Positions 11,082 through 18,499 of a stretch of DNA of 23,101 bases are shown in pieces; position 1 is the stretch's first letter; each line of letters begins with the position of its first letter. The notes below the pieces were generated by a model. That model did no database searches, was not told where the DNA came from, and saw only the letters and a program-made list of their open reading frames with translations. The stretch is from IMG/VR virus record IMGVR_UViG_3300044695_002220, positions 1 through 23,101 of that record; one strand, 5' to 3'. Both the position numbers and the translations under genes were made by a program. The DNA is from a virus.

Positions 11082-11432
11082 CTAGTACCTAAAAATGCCG
11101 TATTCGACATTATTTGTTTTTGCATCGTCAACAAGTTTTGACACCTGTTCTCTTTCCTTACTTAAAAAAGCAAAGTAGTTTATATCTGAAATATTTTCTG
11201 TAATCCACGATGGTGGAACAGCCTTATACTTAATACTTTTACCACGAGCCTTTAGCCCTCGTTCTGACAGGTTAGAAAACTCCATAGCCATTAAGTTAAT
11301 GTTGGCTGGTCCTGCAGAATAGAGATAGAAGTACGGATCATCTTCCTTTAAAGAAGACATCGTAACAGCCATGGCTCTAAGAAAAACCTTGTAGTCATCA
11401 AAACTACTGGTCCCTTGAATCCCCACTATCAT
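11082..11432 (-). CDS. Hypothetical protein, possibly SLOG/Rossmann-like (116 aa)
   Basis: The start MIVGIQGTSSFDDYKVFLRA and the segment FYLYSAGPANINLMAMEFS followed by a strand IKYKAVPPSWI look like a small Rossmann-type SLOG/DUF2493 fold, where G(T/S)R.F and a SGG-like nucleotide loop occur. The canonical glycines are only partly present, so the call is tentative. It overlaps the end of the upstream gene by 29 nt, with GGAAG as ribosome site. Confidence 0.5.
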   Translation of the reverse strand: MIVGIQGTSSFDDYKVFLRAMAVTMSSLKEDDPYFYLYSAGPANINLMAMEFSNLSERGLKARGKSIKYKAVPPSWITENISDINYFAFLSKEREQVSKLVDDAKTNNVEYGIFRY

Positions 11433-11826
11433 TTTTCTTCCCGTCTCTAAGTTGATCCATTATAAACAGCATCTTATCTAATTGTACCTTATCCATACCC
11501 ATCGTGTCAACTAGGGTTGCATTGGCTCCGTCTATCTCTGTACCGTGCATTTCTGCACAATAGAATTTTGCATCTCTAACAAAATAGGCTTTGTTATCAA
11601 AAATAACAACCTTAATATTTGTCTTTTCTTCTTGGTTCCTTGATTGGCGTGGAATAATTTTTTTATATTCTCTTAGATTTGGCACTAAAGGAGAAATAAT
11701 CTCATGGATATGGCTTTGGCTATATCTGAAAGGGTTTTCTTTTATGACATTTTTTTCTGAAGATATCAACTTGGTCGCAACGAACATCGCAACCATTGTT
11801 ATTACTGAACCCAAAAAGTATTCCAT
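11404..11826 (-). CDS. Membrane-anchored hypothetical protein (140 aa)
   Basis: One N-terminal transmembrane helix (YFLGSVITMVAMFVATKLI) and a soluble domain with two strands (IKVVIFDNKAYFVRDAKFYC) and helical end. No family is recognised. GGAG lies 5 nt upstream, and a TATAAT (11842-11847) would start a message right at that GGAG, giving a leader of about 9 nt. Confidence 0.6.
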   Translation of the reverse strand: MEYFLGSVITMVAMFVATKLISSEKNVIKENPFRYSQSHIHEIISPLVPNLREYKKIIPRQSRNQEEKTNIKVVIFDNKAYFVRDAKFYCAEMHGTEIDGANATLVDTMGMDKVQLDKMLFIMDQLRDGKKNDSGDSRDQ

Positions 11827-11841
11827 AGTTTCTCCAAGGTA

Positions 11842-11847
11842 ATTATA
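11842..11847 (-). promoter_or_regulatory. Possible -10 (TATAAT) for the gene starting at 11826
   Basis: TATAAT follows directly on the TAG stop of the upstream gene; the predicted start is 11835, the first G of the GGAG ribosome site. No -35 is visible. Confidence 0.35.
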
Positions 11848-12180
11848 CTACATCTGTAGACTAATTATCCTTATAATCTCTTTTAGGGTGTACTGCTTTT
11901 CCTTGCTGAGTTTTCTGATCTCAGCATCGTCAAAAGCCTTTGGAGTAAGCCTAACCATTGGATTTGTTTCAGTCACATCTATATCTAAGAAACCCTCAGC
12001 CCATAAAGACATAGTTTCTGTAGAAATATAGTCAGACATATCTTTAAATAGTTCAGGACTAATGTCTTTAAGTTTGTCTGTAAAGTTGTAAAGCATTTCT
12101 CCAGTGTCAATATCTACACCAGAAACCTCAAGTGCTCCGCTTAAGATCAACTCTTCAATTCTATCCCCTGCTTCAGACAT
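11848..12180 (-). CDS. Hypothetical protein, paralogue of the 12173-12394 product (110 aa)
   Basis: Residues 9-45 (EELILSGALEVSGVDIDTGE then MLYNFTDKLKDISPELF) align with the neighbouring product (NHLLNQGAIQMADIDYEGNV then LYSITDKLQQVHPDLY). The shared pattern is LxxGAxxxxxxDxxGxxLYxxTDKLxxxxPxL. This copy has an extra basic helical C-terminus (LTPKAFDDAEIRKLSKEKQY). It overlaps the upstream gene by 8 nt. Function unknown. Confidence 0.65.
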   Translation of the reverse strand: MSEAGDRIEELILSGALEVSGVDIDTGEMLYNFTDKLKDISPELFKDMSDYISTETMSLWAEGFLDIDVTETNPMVRLTPKAFDDAEIRKLSKEKQYTLKEIIRIISLQM

Positions 12181-12394
12181 TGATTCTCCAATTCATTGTA
12201 GAAGGACCCTTCTTAATTAGTTTAAACATGTGGTCCTCATACTGCTCTTTAAGTTCTGCATATAAATCTGGATGGACCTGCTGCAACTTATCAGTAATGC
12301 TATAAAGAACATTGCCTTCATAGTCAATATCAGCCATCTGAATTGCTCCCTGGTTTAATAGATGATTCAAGAGTTCTTGCTTCTTGATGTCCAT
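12173..12394 (-). CDS. Hypothetical protein, paralogue of the 11848-12180 product (73 aa)
   Basis: A short version of the same module, with the TDKL core at about residues 33-36 and an acidic helix (YAELKEQYEDHMFKLIKKG). Tandem duplication is the simplest origin. TAATG overlap with the nuclease gene upstream. Confidence 0.65.
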   Translation of the reverse strand: MDIKKQELLNHLLNQGAIQMADIDYEGNVLYSITDKLQQVHPDLYAELKEQYEDHMFKLIKKGPSTMNWRINV

Positions 12395-12801
12395 TACTTA
12401 CCTGACTTTGATCTGGCCTTCTTCAAAGCATCAAAATCTTTGACCTTTGTGTCTCCCATATATCCCCAGGCATAGCCATCATTAATCATCTTATCATTGA
12501 GAGATTCTGTATCTCCATTTACATAGACCCAACCAAGAATACGACCATACTTTTCAGATGAGTCCATCTTTTCAGTCTTAATTACAACAGACTTAGCATC
12601 CTTAAGATGCTTCTTTAGGTATTCCTTAGACTCAAGACCAAGAGCCTTTTCAGCAAGATCCTTTGTACGAGACTCAGGGGTATCAATACCAGCCAGTCTC
12701 ACACGGGATTGAAACAAAATATCAAACCCTAAATCAATTAGAACGTCGATAGTATCTCCATCTACTACGTTCTCTACTTTTCTTACATAGTATTCATACA
12801 T
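12394..12801 (-). CDS. Staphylococcal-nuclease-like endonuclease (SNase)
   Basis: VVDGDTIDVLIDLG, VRLAGIDTPES and KYGRILGWVYV are the three SNase motifs. Arg35, Asp40, Thr41, Glu43 and Arg87 fall at the same residue numbers as in mature staphylococcal nuclease. It is complete, with no signal peptide, so it should act inside the cell, for instance in host DNA or RNA degradation. AAGGAGG precedes the ATG by 6 nt. Confidence 0.92.
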   Translation of the reverse strand: MYEYYVRKVENVVDGDTIDVLIDLGFDILFQSRVRLAGIDTPESRTKDLAEKALGLESKEYLKKHLKDAKSVVIKTEKMDSSEKYGRILGWVYVNGDTESLNDKMINDGYAWGYMGDTKVKDFDALKKARSKSGK

Positions 12802-13603
12802 TTGTAGCCTCCTTGTTTTTTACAAAATTATAAACCTGTAGGTCTATATTATTTAACTCTAACACTCTATCTTTTTCATCTTGAGTTAATAGATTTACGA
12901 AGTATCCAGAAGAAACAGGTTCTTCATTTAACTTAGACGGTCCAACATTAATCTTAGTATTAAAATCAAAATTAATGTCAATACTGTGGTTTAGCATAAA
13001 CCAGTTCTTAATTTTACCACAAAAGGCCTCCATGTTTTCAACAGTATTCACTATCTCAAAACTATTTATGTTGTGAATTGCATTATCAATAGAGGTATTT
13101 TCATTTTTAACAAACCAATCAAACCCTTTGCCTTCATAAAAATGACTCATCATCTCTGATTTATGCTTTGTATAAAAGGACTCTGGATCCCAAGATCTTG
13201 GGTCTGAAGGATTACAAATAAACCTGCTTTGATAGTTGTTATGAATTAAAAAGTTCTTATCTTCAAACAAATAATATAAAAATCTTTCTCTATTGCTAGG
13301 TAGATCTTTGTATTCGTTTCTGTTATATAGATATCTTGGGTATATAAAATTAAAATAACTCGCTCTTGCTGACAGGGGATCTCTAATCAAAGTTGCTACA
13401 GAAACATCTTCCAATAGTTCTATTGGGTAAGTACCTGCGTGGGCTGATATATAAATCTTTGATTTTAAGAATTCATTATTGTTTGGGAAAATGGTACTTG
13501 TATAGCACAATAGATCATTGCTAATACTTTTTTTTATGTTTTCTGAAACAAAACTTCCAGCAGTCTTTGGTATGTGAAGAAAATACAATTGCTTTAATGA
13601 CAT
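12794..13603 (-). CDS. Sulfotransferase family protein (269 aa)
   Basis: LYFLHIPKTAGSFVSENI (residues 6-23) is the 5'-phosphosulfate loop of the heparan-sulfate-2-O type (HIPKTAGT/S), and VATLIRDPLSARASYFNF (69-86) holds the 3'-phosphate-binding Arg74 and Ser. These predict a PAPS-dependent sulfotransferase acting on a carbohydrate or similar acceptor. It is unlike the SFPRSGN-type protein at 1824-2417, so acceptors may differ. AAGGGG lies 8 nt upstream of the ATG. Confidence 0.85.
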   Translation of the reverse strand: MSLKQLYFLHIPKTAGSFVSENIKKSISNDLLCYTSTIFPNNNEFLKSKIYISAHAGTYPIELLEDVSVATLIRDPLSARASYFNFIYPRYLYNRNEYKDLPSNRERFLYYLFEDKNFLIHNNYQSRFICNPSDPRSWDPESFYTKHKSEMMSHFYEGKGFDWFVKNENTSIDNAIHNINSFEIVNTVENMEAFCGKIKNWFMLNHSIDINFDFNTKINVGPSKLNEEPVSSGYFVNLLTQDEKDRVLELNNIDLQVYNFVKNKEATNV

Positions 13604-13614
13604 TAATTGTCCCC

Positions 13615-13899
13615 TTAAACCCAGTACTTAATTATAGCACTTGTAGCAAGGATTGTCCACAGGATGTTAAACCAAATAATTGTAGGCAAAGTCTTAACTG
13701 TTGATGACCAGATCAATGCAAGGCTTGATACTAGGGCAAATATGTATAGCCACCACCATTGCTTACCAAACAATAAGCCTGGAAATATAATAGATATCTT
13801 TGTCATGAAAGCAAAAAATTCAACAGTATTAGGTCTATCCCAATATTTTTTATGTCTCATTGTCTTTAGGGCATTAATCCACTCTGTTCTAAATTTCAT
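13615..13899 (-). CDS. Small membrane protein (94 aa)
   Basis: After a basic N-terminus (KFRTEWINALKTMRHKKYWD) come about three hydrophobic helices (FFAFMTKISIIFPGLLFG; WWWLYIFALVSSLALIW; TIIWFNILWTILATSAII). No family is recognised. GGAG is 8 nt upstream of the ATG; it overlaps the halogenase stop by ATGA and may act with it at the membrane, which is inference from position. Confidence 0.6.
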   Translation of the reverse strand: MKFRTEWINALKTMRHKKYWDRPNTVEFFAFMTKISIIFPGLLFGKQWWWLYIFALVSSLALIWSSTVKTLPTIIWFNILWTILATSAIIKYWV

Positions 13900-15419
13900 T
13901 TTAAATACTCCAAAAATTTATTATGATCCATACATCTATAACTTTGATCTTTTTGATAGTTAACAAAGTTCTCGTAGGCATTAAGACCTGCCTCATATTC
14001 TTCTGAGTTTTGAACATAAGTAGTTCCAAAAGTTTTATTAATTGTTTCCTGTGCAGATCCAATTAAAATCCAACTATTAACATCCCAATAATCTCCAGTA
14101 TCTTGGTTATCTGGCATCCTGTTTTGCCATAAATTTATTTTTTCTTTTAATTTTTCTGGAGCATTTTCATATGAGAATTTTTGCCAGAACTCAGTATCTT
14201 TTCTCATTGACAAATAATGAAAATACAAAAATTCAACAATATCATTATTCATAGAAACAATTTTTTTATTAAATTCATCCCTAACCGAAACTGAATTGTT
14301 TGTTATCCAGTTTGTATTTCCAAAAATATGAATAAGTCCAACCATACTTACCCAGATAGATGTTGCCTCCAATGGTTCTACAAAGTTTCCTGCAAGACCT
14401 ATGGCAACACAGTTATTTATCCATGTCTCTTCATATGATCCAGCACTAAACTTAAAGCCACCCTTATCTTTTCTTGGGTAGAATGGCTCATATCCTAAGA
14501 ACTCTTCTATCTCTTTTGTTGCTTCTTTTTCTGATATTAAAGATGAATCATAAACATATCCACATCCAAACCTATTTTGTAATGGAATCTTCCACATCCA
14601 TCCATACTTCATTGCAATAGCCTCTGTATAAGGTGGTATCTCTTCTGTCATTTCAGTAAAAAATGGTACAGCAGAGTCACATGGCAATAGATCACTATAA
14701 CTTTTCCATTTTGAATTAAAGACTTTACCAATAATTAATCTATGAAAACCGCTACAGTCAAAAACAAAATCACACAGAATCTCTTCTTTGCTTTCCAGTA
14801 TTAAACTTTTAATGTATTTTTCTTTATCTAAAGATACTTCTTCTACAATGCCATCTATTACTTTGATTCCACGTTCAATACCTATTTCTTTTAGTCTATT
14901 TGCAAGTTTTGTAGCATTAAAATGTATTGAGAATGCTCCAATATTTTCATAATCTTTTATTGGGTTACCACCCAAGGCTTTTTTAAATATAAAAGCAACT
15001 TTGTTTTGATCTGAAATTTTTTCTGAAAAATCAATTTCTTTTAAACTACTGTTTAAATGTAGGCTTGCTGCTTGAAGAGGGCTTGCTGATAAAAACCTAG
15101 TAGAAACTGCTTGTGGCCCTAGTTCTTGCTCTGTTGGAGGAAAGCCATGATAGTAATAATCATTATCATTATTCCAGTTAGTAAACTTTATTCCATTTTT
15201 TATTGTTGCATCACAATTTTTAACTAAGTCTGGAATAGTAATTTCTAAATGTCTAAAAAACTGAATAAATGTTGGCACAGATCCTTCTCCAGCACCCAAT
15301 ATCCCTATGTCTTCTGATTCAATTAAGACTATGTTTAGTTTTGGGTATGACTTTTTAGCCATCAGTGCGGTAAGCCATCCAGCAGTTCCTCCACCAACAA
15401 CAACTATATTCTTTGTCAT
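13896..15419 (-). CDS. Flavin-dependent tryptophan halogenase-like protein (507 aa)
   Basis: IVVVGGGTAGWLTALMAKK is the FAD-binding GxGxxG loop, GAGEGSVPTF and NGIKFTNW follow (Lys78, near the catalytic Lys79 of PrnA/RebH), GWMWKIP (273-279) is the WxWxIP signature that separates halogenases from monooxygenases, and GLAGNFVEPLEATSIW (341-356) is the conserved C-terminal active-site segment. Full family length. The substrate could be free Trp, another aromatic, or a larger molecule. I use the ATG at 15419 (TAATG overlap, GGGGAAG upstream) instead of a 10-codon longer start inside the previous gene. Confidence 0.93.
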   Translation of the reverse strand: MTKNIVVVGGGTAGWLTALMAKKSYPKLNIVLIESEDIGILGAGEGSVPTFIQFFRHLEITIPDLVKNCDATIKNGIKFTNWNNDNDYYYHGFPPTEQELGPQAVSTRFLSASPLQAASLHLNSSLKEIDFSEKISDQNKVAFIFKKALGGNPIKDYENIGAFSIHFNATKLANRLKEIGIERGIKVIDGIVEEVSLDKEKYIKSLILESKEEILCDFVFDCSGFHRLIIGKVFNSKWKSYSDLLPCDSAVPFFTEMTEEIPPYTEAIAMKYGWMWKIPLQNRFGCGYVYDSSLISEKEATKEIEEFLGYEPFYPRKDKGGFKFSAGSYEETWINNCVAIGLAGNFVEPLEATSIWVSMVGLIHIFGNTNWITNNSVSVRDEFNKKIVSMNNDIVEFLYFHYLSMRKDTEFWQKFSYENAPEKLKEKINLWQNRMPDNQDTGDYWDVNSWILIGSAQETINKTFGTTYVQNSEEYEAGLNAYENFVNYQKDQSYRCMDHNKFLEYLK

Positions 15420-15622
15420 TACTTTCTTCCCCATTGTATATAGTTCCACCCACGCTCATGGAAGTAATAAAGGATTGTCTTTGTAACTACCTCGAAACTT
15501 GCAATTGCACCTGCTGTAACTGGCTCTTTGGTTATTACCCAAGATATAACAAATGTATCTGCTGTTCCAATTATACGCCATGTGATAGCCTTTAGTGCTG
15601 ATCTTTGTTTGGATACATTCAT
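15419..15622 (-). CDS. DUF2061 membrane protein (67 aa)
   Basis: RSALKAITWRIIGTADTFVI, a central FEVVTKTILYYFHERGWNYI and WG ending are the DUF2061 pattern (two transmembrane helices and a YYxHERxW motif). A second copy is at 16973-17191. I use the ATG at 15622, with GGAG 8 nt upstream; a GTG at 15631 is in frame. Family function is unknown. Confidence 0.85.
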   Translation of the reverse strand: MNVSKQRSALKAITWRIIGTADTFVISWVITKEPVTAGAIASFEVVTKTILYYFHERGWNYIQWGRK

Positions 15623-15667
15623 GATGGCCACTCCATATTGTTAGGCTTAGTAATTAAAGTCCAGACT

Positions 15668-16426
15668 TTAGATACCCATCTCTTTACGTTTTTGCGTAGC
15701 CGATATAGCATGAATGTCTGCCCCCAAATCTACTTGTTCAATCTTGTATCCCACATCACGACCATAAACAATGTTGGTAATGTTGGGTAGTCTTAGTACT
15801 AATGCGCCGTCCATAAATTCGTCCTTGGCAATATATTCTTTTACCTGATCAAACTTGAGAGGATCCTTTTCGCTTGTATTATAGGTATTACGGACTCCAA
15901 GAAGTACTTGGTCAGTTCTCTTGCCAGCCTCCCTGTAAAGGGCGTGGTGGCCCTCGTGCCAGGGCTGGTACCTACCCAGCATAAGAGTTGTAGGGGCTGT
16001 CCAGTCGTGTAACTGGCAAGCGGCAATGATAAGGTCAGCCTCTTCTTCTACGGTCATCCCACAGGGGATTCTGACATCGCATGACTCTGGATCTTCCCAC
16101 ATCTTATTTGTATCTTCAAATCTTCCAAACTCAATTCTGTCTACCCAAATTAAAATATCTGGCTTACCAAATGCTGCACGGGTTAGATCAGTTGGACATA
16201 CAAAATCAACTACTACTGGAGCAACTCCTTGCTTAGCAATAAGCCTTGCCATGTCACCCATACGCCTTGCCTGTTCAATTCTATCTTCAGGACTAAAACC
16301 TAAGTCTGAATTTACTGTTGCACGAACCTCATCAGCATTAAGATGAATAGCGTTAATTCGTTCTTTTAGTGCCTTCGCTAGTTCTGTTTTGCCAGAACCT
16401 GGAAGACCAATAATCTGAATAATCAT
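15668..16426 (-). CDS. Adenylylsulfate-kinase-like / HxGH nucleotidyltransferase fusion (PAPS-synthase-like)
   Basis: N-terminal half: P-loop GLPGSGKT (7-14), LNADEVR (29-35), GFSPEDR (43-49) and RRMGDMARLIAKQGVAPVVV (54-73), a run of motifs matching APS kinase (DGDxVR, LGFSxxDRxxNxRR). C-terminal half: LMLGRYQPWHEGH (148-160) with the HxGH signature of the nucleotidyltransferase superfamily that includes ATP sulfurylase, NadM and NadR, and ISATQKRKEMG near the end. Domain order equals animal PAPS synthases but both domains are small. It could make APS and PAPS for the two sulfotransferases in this window; the second domain could instead act on another nucleotide. AAAGGA lies 7 nt upstream. 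Confidence 0.8.
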   Translation of the reverse strand: MIIQIIGLPGSGKTELAKALKERINAIHLNADEVRATVNSDLGFSPEDRIEQARRMGDMARLIAKQGVAPVVVDFVCPTDLTRAAFGKPDILIWVDRIEFGRFEDTNKMWEDPESCDVRIPCGMTVEEEADLIIAACQLHDWTAPTTLMLGRYQPWHEGHHALYREAGKRTDQVLLGVRNTYNTSEKDPLKFDQVKEYIAKDEFMDGALVLRLPNITNIVYGRDVGYKIEQVDLGADIHAISATQKRKEMGI

Positions 16427-16428
16427 TT

Positions 16429-16662
16429 TTAGTCCTTTAGTCGGTCTTGCTTTAACTTATCTCTTTCATCAACAATGCTAATCATAAAGGACATCATGCT
16501 GTTGTACCCGTCTGGGATTGCCATTATTTTGTTGTAGTGGTGACCACAAAACAGCAGGTCTCCACTTATCCCTGTGACCTTAACTAAGGCCTCAGCACTA
16601 CATCTATCACACCGATCTAAAGGTGATAGCAGCCAATCTTGCTTTACTTCATCTTTAATCAT
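16429..16662 (-). CDS. DUF7455-like CxxC zinc protein (77 aa)
   Basis: LSPLDRCDRCSAEALVKVTG followed by LLFCGHHYNKI is the actinobacterial DUF7455 pattern (LxxxDRCDxCxAxA...LxFCxHH), with CxxC and CxHH ligands for one zinc. Function unknown. I use the ATG at 16662, 7 nt from a TATAAT; an ATG overlapping that -10 and upstream in-frame codons would extend it into the next gene. Confidence 0.75.
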   Translation of the reverse strand: MIKDEVKQDWLLSPLDRCDRCSAEALVKVTGISGDLLFCGHHYNKIMAIPDGYNSMMSFMISIVDERDKLKQDRLKD

Positions 16663-16669
16663 TGTAAAC

Positions 16670-16675
16670 ATTATA
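16670..16675 (-). promoter_or_regulatory. -10 element (TATAAT), leaderless, for the DUF7455-like gene
   Basis: TATAAT at 16675-16670 on the minus strand, 7 nt from the ATG at 16662, in the AGTATAAT context and without a clear -35. Confidence 0.45.
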
Positions 16676-16864
16676 CTACCGCTTTCTGTTGTCTGTGGAA
16701 TAATAGCCAGAGCCGTTAAAAACAACTCCTACATTAGAGTATACACGTTCCAGTGGTAGATTGCAAGTTTCACAATCATACCCTGGATCGTTGTCTTTAA
16801 TTGAACGCTGTTTGATTATTGTACCTTCGCATTTTCCAGTACAGGTATATTCATAAACAGGCAT
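16676..16864 (-). CDS. FmdB-family zinc ribbon protein (62 aa)
   Basis: MPVYEYTCTGKCEGTIIKQR is the FmdB opening (MPxYEYxC), and DCETCNLPLERVYSNVGVVF followed by NGSGYYSTD is the end typical of actinobacterial copies. Cysteines form a zinc ribbon (C, C, CxxC). Role in bacteria is uncertain (putative regulatory or metal-related protein). The MPVYEY start at 16864 is used instead of a 9-codon longer frame that lacks family support. Confidence 0.85.
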   Translation of the reverse strand: MPVYEYTCTGKCEGTIIKQRSIKDNDPGYDCETCNLPLERVYSNVGVVFNGSGYYSTDNRKR

Positions 16865-16865
16865 A

Positions 16866-16973
16866 TTACTTCTTTTTCTTTTCCTTAACATACCAGACAG
16901 GTAGTTTTAATTCATCGCCAGACCACTCATACCCAAGTGATTTGACGACAAACTTAATTATCTTAATACGCAT
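16866..16973 (-). CDS. Hypothetical basic protein (35 aa)
   Basis: Reads MRIKIIKFVVKSLGYEWSGD then ELKLPVWYVKEKKKK. It lies between the second DUF2061 gene (TAATG overlap) and FmdB (TAATATG), both consistent with translational coupling. No family. Confidence 0.5.
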   Translation of the reverse strand: MRIKIIKFVVKSLGYEWSGDELKLPVWYVKEKKKK

Positions 16974-17191
16974 TATTTTACCTTGTGTCCAAACTTTGCC
17001 CAGACTCTCTCATGTAGGTAATAGAATGTCATTTCTAACGCCATGTATGAAAGTGCATATAGTCCAACATACTCCCATTCAGCCTCACCATAAATTATAT
17101 GGCTTGCTGCAAATAAAATTCCAGCAACAAAAGTAAAATGTACAAATGGCCAACTGATTGTTTTTAGTAGTGATCTTTTTTTGGAATCCAT
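16973..17191 (-). CDS. DUF2061 membrane protein, second copy (72 aa)
   Basis: RSLLKTISWPFVHFTFVAGI and the C-terminal YMALEMTFYYLHERVWAKFG are the DUF2061 hallmarks. About 30% similar by eye to the copy at 15419-15622. It starts on the stop of the endolysin gene (TAATG), so it is co-translated with it. Confidence 0.8.
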   Translation of the reverse strand: MDSKKRSLLKTISWPFVHFTFVAGILFAASHIIYGEAEWEYVGLYALSYMALEMTFYYLHERVWAKFGHKVK

Positions 17192-17838
17192 TATAGGGCT
17201 ACCTGAGCCTTTCCTCCGCCACCAGAAGACTTCTTAGCAGCAGGCTTAATTTCCTTTGGTGCTGCCTTCTTAACTGGTGCTGCGGTAGTTGCAGATGCAA
17301 CGATCTTGTTTAGTAGTGGAGCATTTTCTTCACCAGTGTATACTGGACGACCCCAACCAACAACAGCGTTAACTAACTTCTTCTTATTGTTCTTTACATA
17401 TGCACGAGTTTTTTCTACGCACATTCCTCCATTGCGCTGGTCTCCCTTTGCAGTTCCTGAAGTGTTTCCCTCAATAACCTGGATTGTTCCATCGCCATTA
17501 TTCTTAATGCAAAGGCCAACGTGTGAAATACGATTTACACCATCATCTGGGAAATCAAAATAAATCCAGTCTCCTGCTTGTGGGTCATCATTGCGAGCAT
17601 CTGCCCAACGACCTTCTTTTTTAAACTGATCTGATGCTGCTACTGTTGATGCAGACTTAGGGAAAGACTTTACTCCCGCAGTAAAAGCACACCAAGAAAC
17701 AAACGACTGGCACCATGGTTGGAAGTTAACCTTAATCCATGCACCATACTTTGTTTCATTATCTTTAGGGCCTTCAATTGTGCCCACTTCTTTCTTTGCA
17801 ACCTCAATGATTGCCTCTAAACTTCCTTTTGCTGACAT
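17191..17838 (-). CDS. Endolysin, CHAP-domain peptidoglycan hydrolase (215 aa)
   Basis: Residues 5-165 form a CHAP cysteine peptidase/amidase: PWCQSFVSWC with Cys43, NRISHVGLC with His106, and EGNTSG (124-129) as the third position. It should cut peptide cross-links or the amide bond in the host cell wall. There is no signal peptide, so release depends on a holin. The tail (170-215) is a Lys/Ala/Pro linker ending PAAKKSSGGGGKAQVAL, nearly the same as the end of the holin-like protein at 9220-9516. AAGGAGG 5 nt upstream and an extended -10 give a conventional leader. Confidence 0.9.
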   Translation of the reverse strand: MSAKGSLEAIIEVAKKEVGTIEGPKDNETKYGAWIKVNFQPWCQSFVSWCAFTAGVKSFPKSASTVAASDQFKKEGRWADARNDDPQAGDWIYFDFPDDGVNRISHVGLCIKNNGDGTIQVIEGNTSGTAKGDQRNGGMCVEKTRAYVKNNKKKLVNAVVGWGRPVYTGEENAPLLNKIVASATTAAPVKKAAPKEIKPAAKKSSGGGGKAQVAL

Positions 17839-17867
17839 GATTACCTCCTTATAGGTATCTTTATATT

Positions 17868-17876
17868 ATTATATCA
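17868..17876 (-). promoter_or_regulatory. Extended -10 promoter (TGaTATAAT) for the endolysin, with leader
   Basis: TATAAT at 17873-17868 on the minus strand preceded by TGA. The predicted leader is about 23 nt and carries AAGGAGG, in contrast to the leaderless genes. Confidence 0.6.
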
Positions 17877-17886
17877 CGAGTTGCCC

Positions 17887-18474
17887 TTATAGGGATTCCC
17901 ACCTAAAGTGCTTTCTATATTTTTCTAAGTCAATAACACTTGGATCTACCCACCAGTCCTCATGGTATTCTCTTGCAACTAAAGAATACCCCAAAGAGTC
18001 AAGAATCTCTCGTTGAACATCTCTCATTGCAATATTTCTCCAGTACATATTTGCGTCGTGCTCAAATGTTATTACTGAAAATCTATATTTATTTAGTGGC
18101 ACAGCAATTAATCCGTGTAAGGATAGATAGGCATTGCCATCAGGTCTTCCGTTAAGTTTATATCCAGAGTCAATGTCAACTTGTAGATAGTCTATTTGAT
18201 TAGGAAAGTTATTTTCTTCAAAATATTTAATGTAATTAAACTGAGTAGCATCGCCCAAGATGCAAGGGTTCTTTCTATTTTCGGTAATCTCTTTGTGTAG
18301 TTCTGGAACAATCTCAAACGATACTCCGTTCCAATCAAACTCTGTCTCTAGCCTGTAGGTGTTGCTTCCATTCTTAGAGTGGAACGCTCCTAGTTCTACA
18401 TAGTACCCACCAGTTTTTTGATCTAACAGGTCTATGACAAATTCTTCTTGCCTACTTGTAGGTTGAAATTGCAT
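17887..18474 (-). CDS. FkbM-family SAM-dependent methyltransferase (195 aa)
   Basis: YYVELGAFHSKNGSNTYRLE (residues 24-43) is the glycine-rich SAM loop of the FkbM type (VEIGAxxGxxxSxTxxLE), preceded by the RQEEFVIDLLDQK helix; FEIVPELHKEI and YLQVDIDSGYK provide the later acidic strands. Probably an O-methyltransferase on sugars or a small molecule. AAAGGA 8 nt upstream supports the ATG at 18474 over a start 5 codons earlier. A related N-terminus lies at 1-65. Confidence 0.8.
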   Translation of the reverse strand: MQFQPTSRQEEFVIDLLDQKTGGYYVELGAFHSKNGSNTYRLETEFDWNGVSFEIVPELHKEITENRKNPCILGDATQFNYIKYFEENNFPNQIDYLQVDIDSGYKLNGRPDGNAYLSLHGLIAVPLNKYRFSVITFEHDANMYWRNIAMRDVQREILDSLGYSLVAREYHEDWWVDPSVIDLEKYRKHFRWESL

Positions 18475-18499
18475 ATCGTTTCCTTTCAATAGTGTTACG

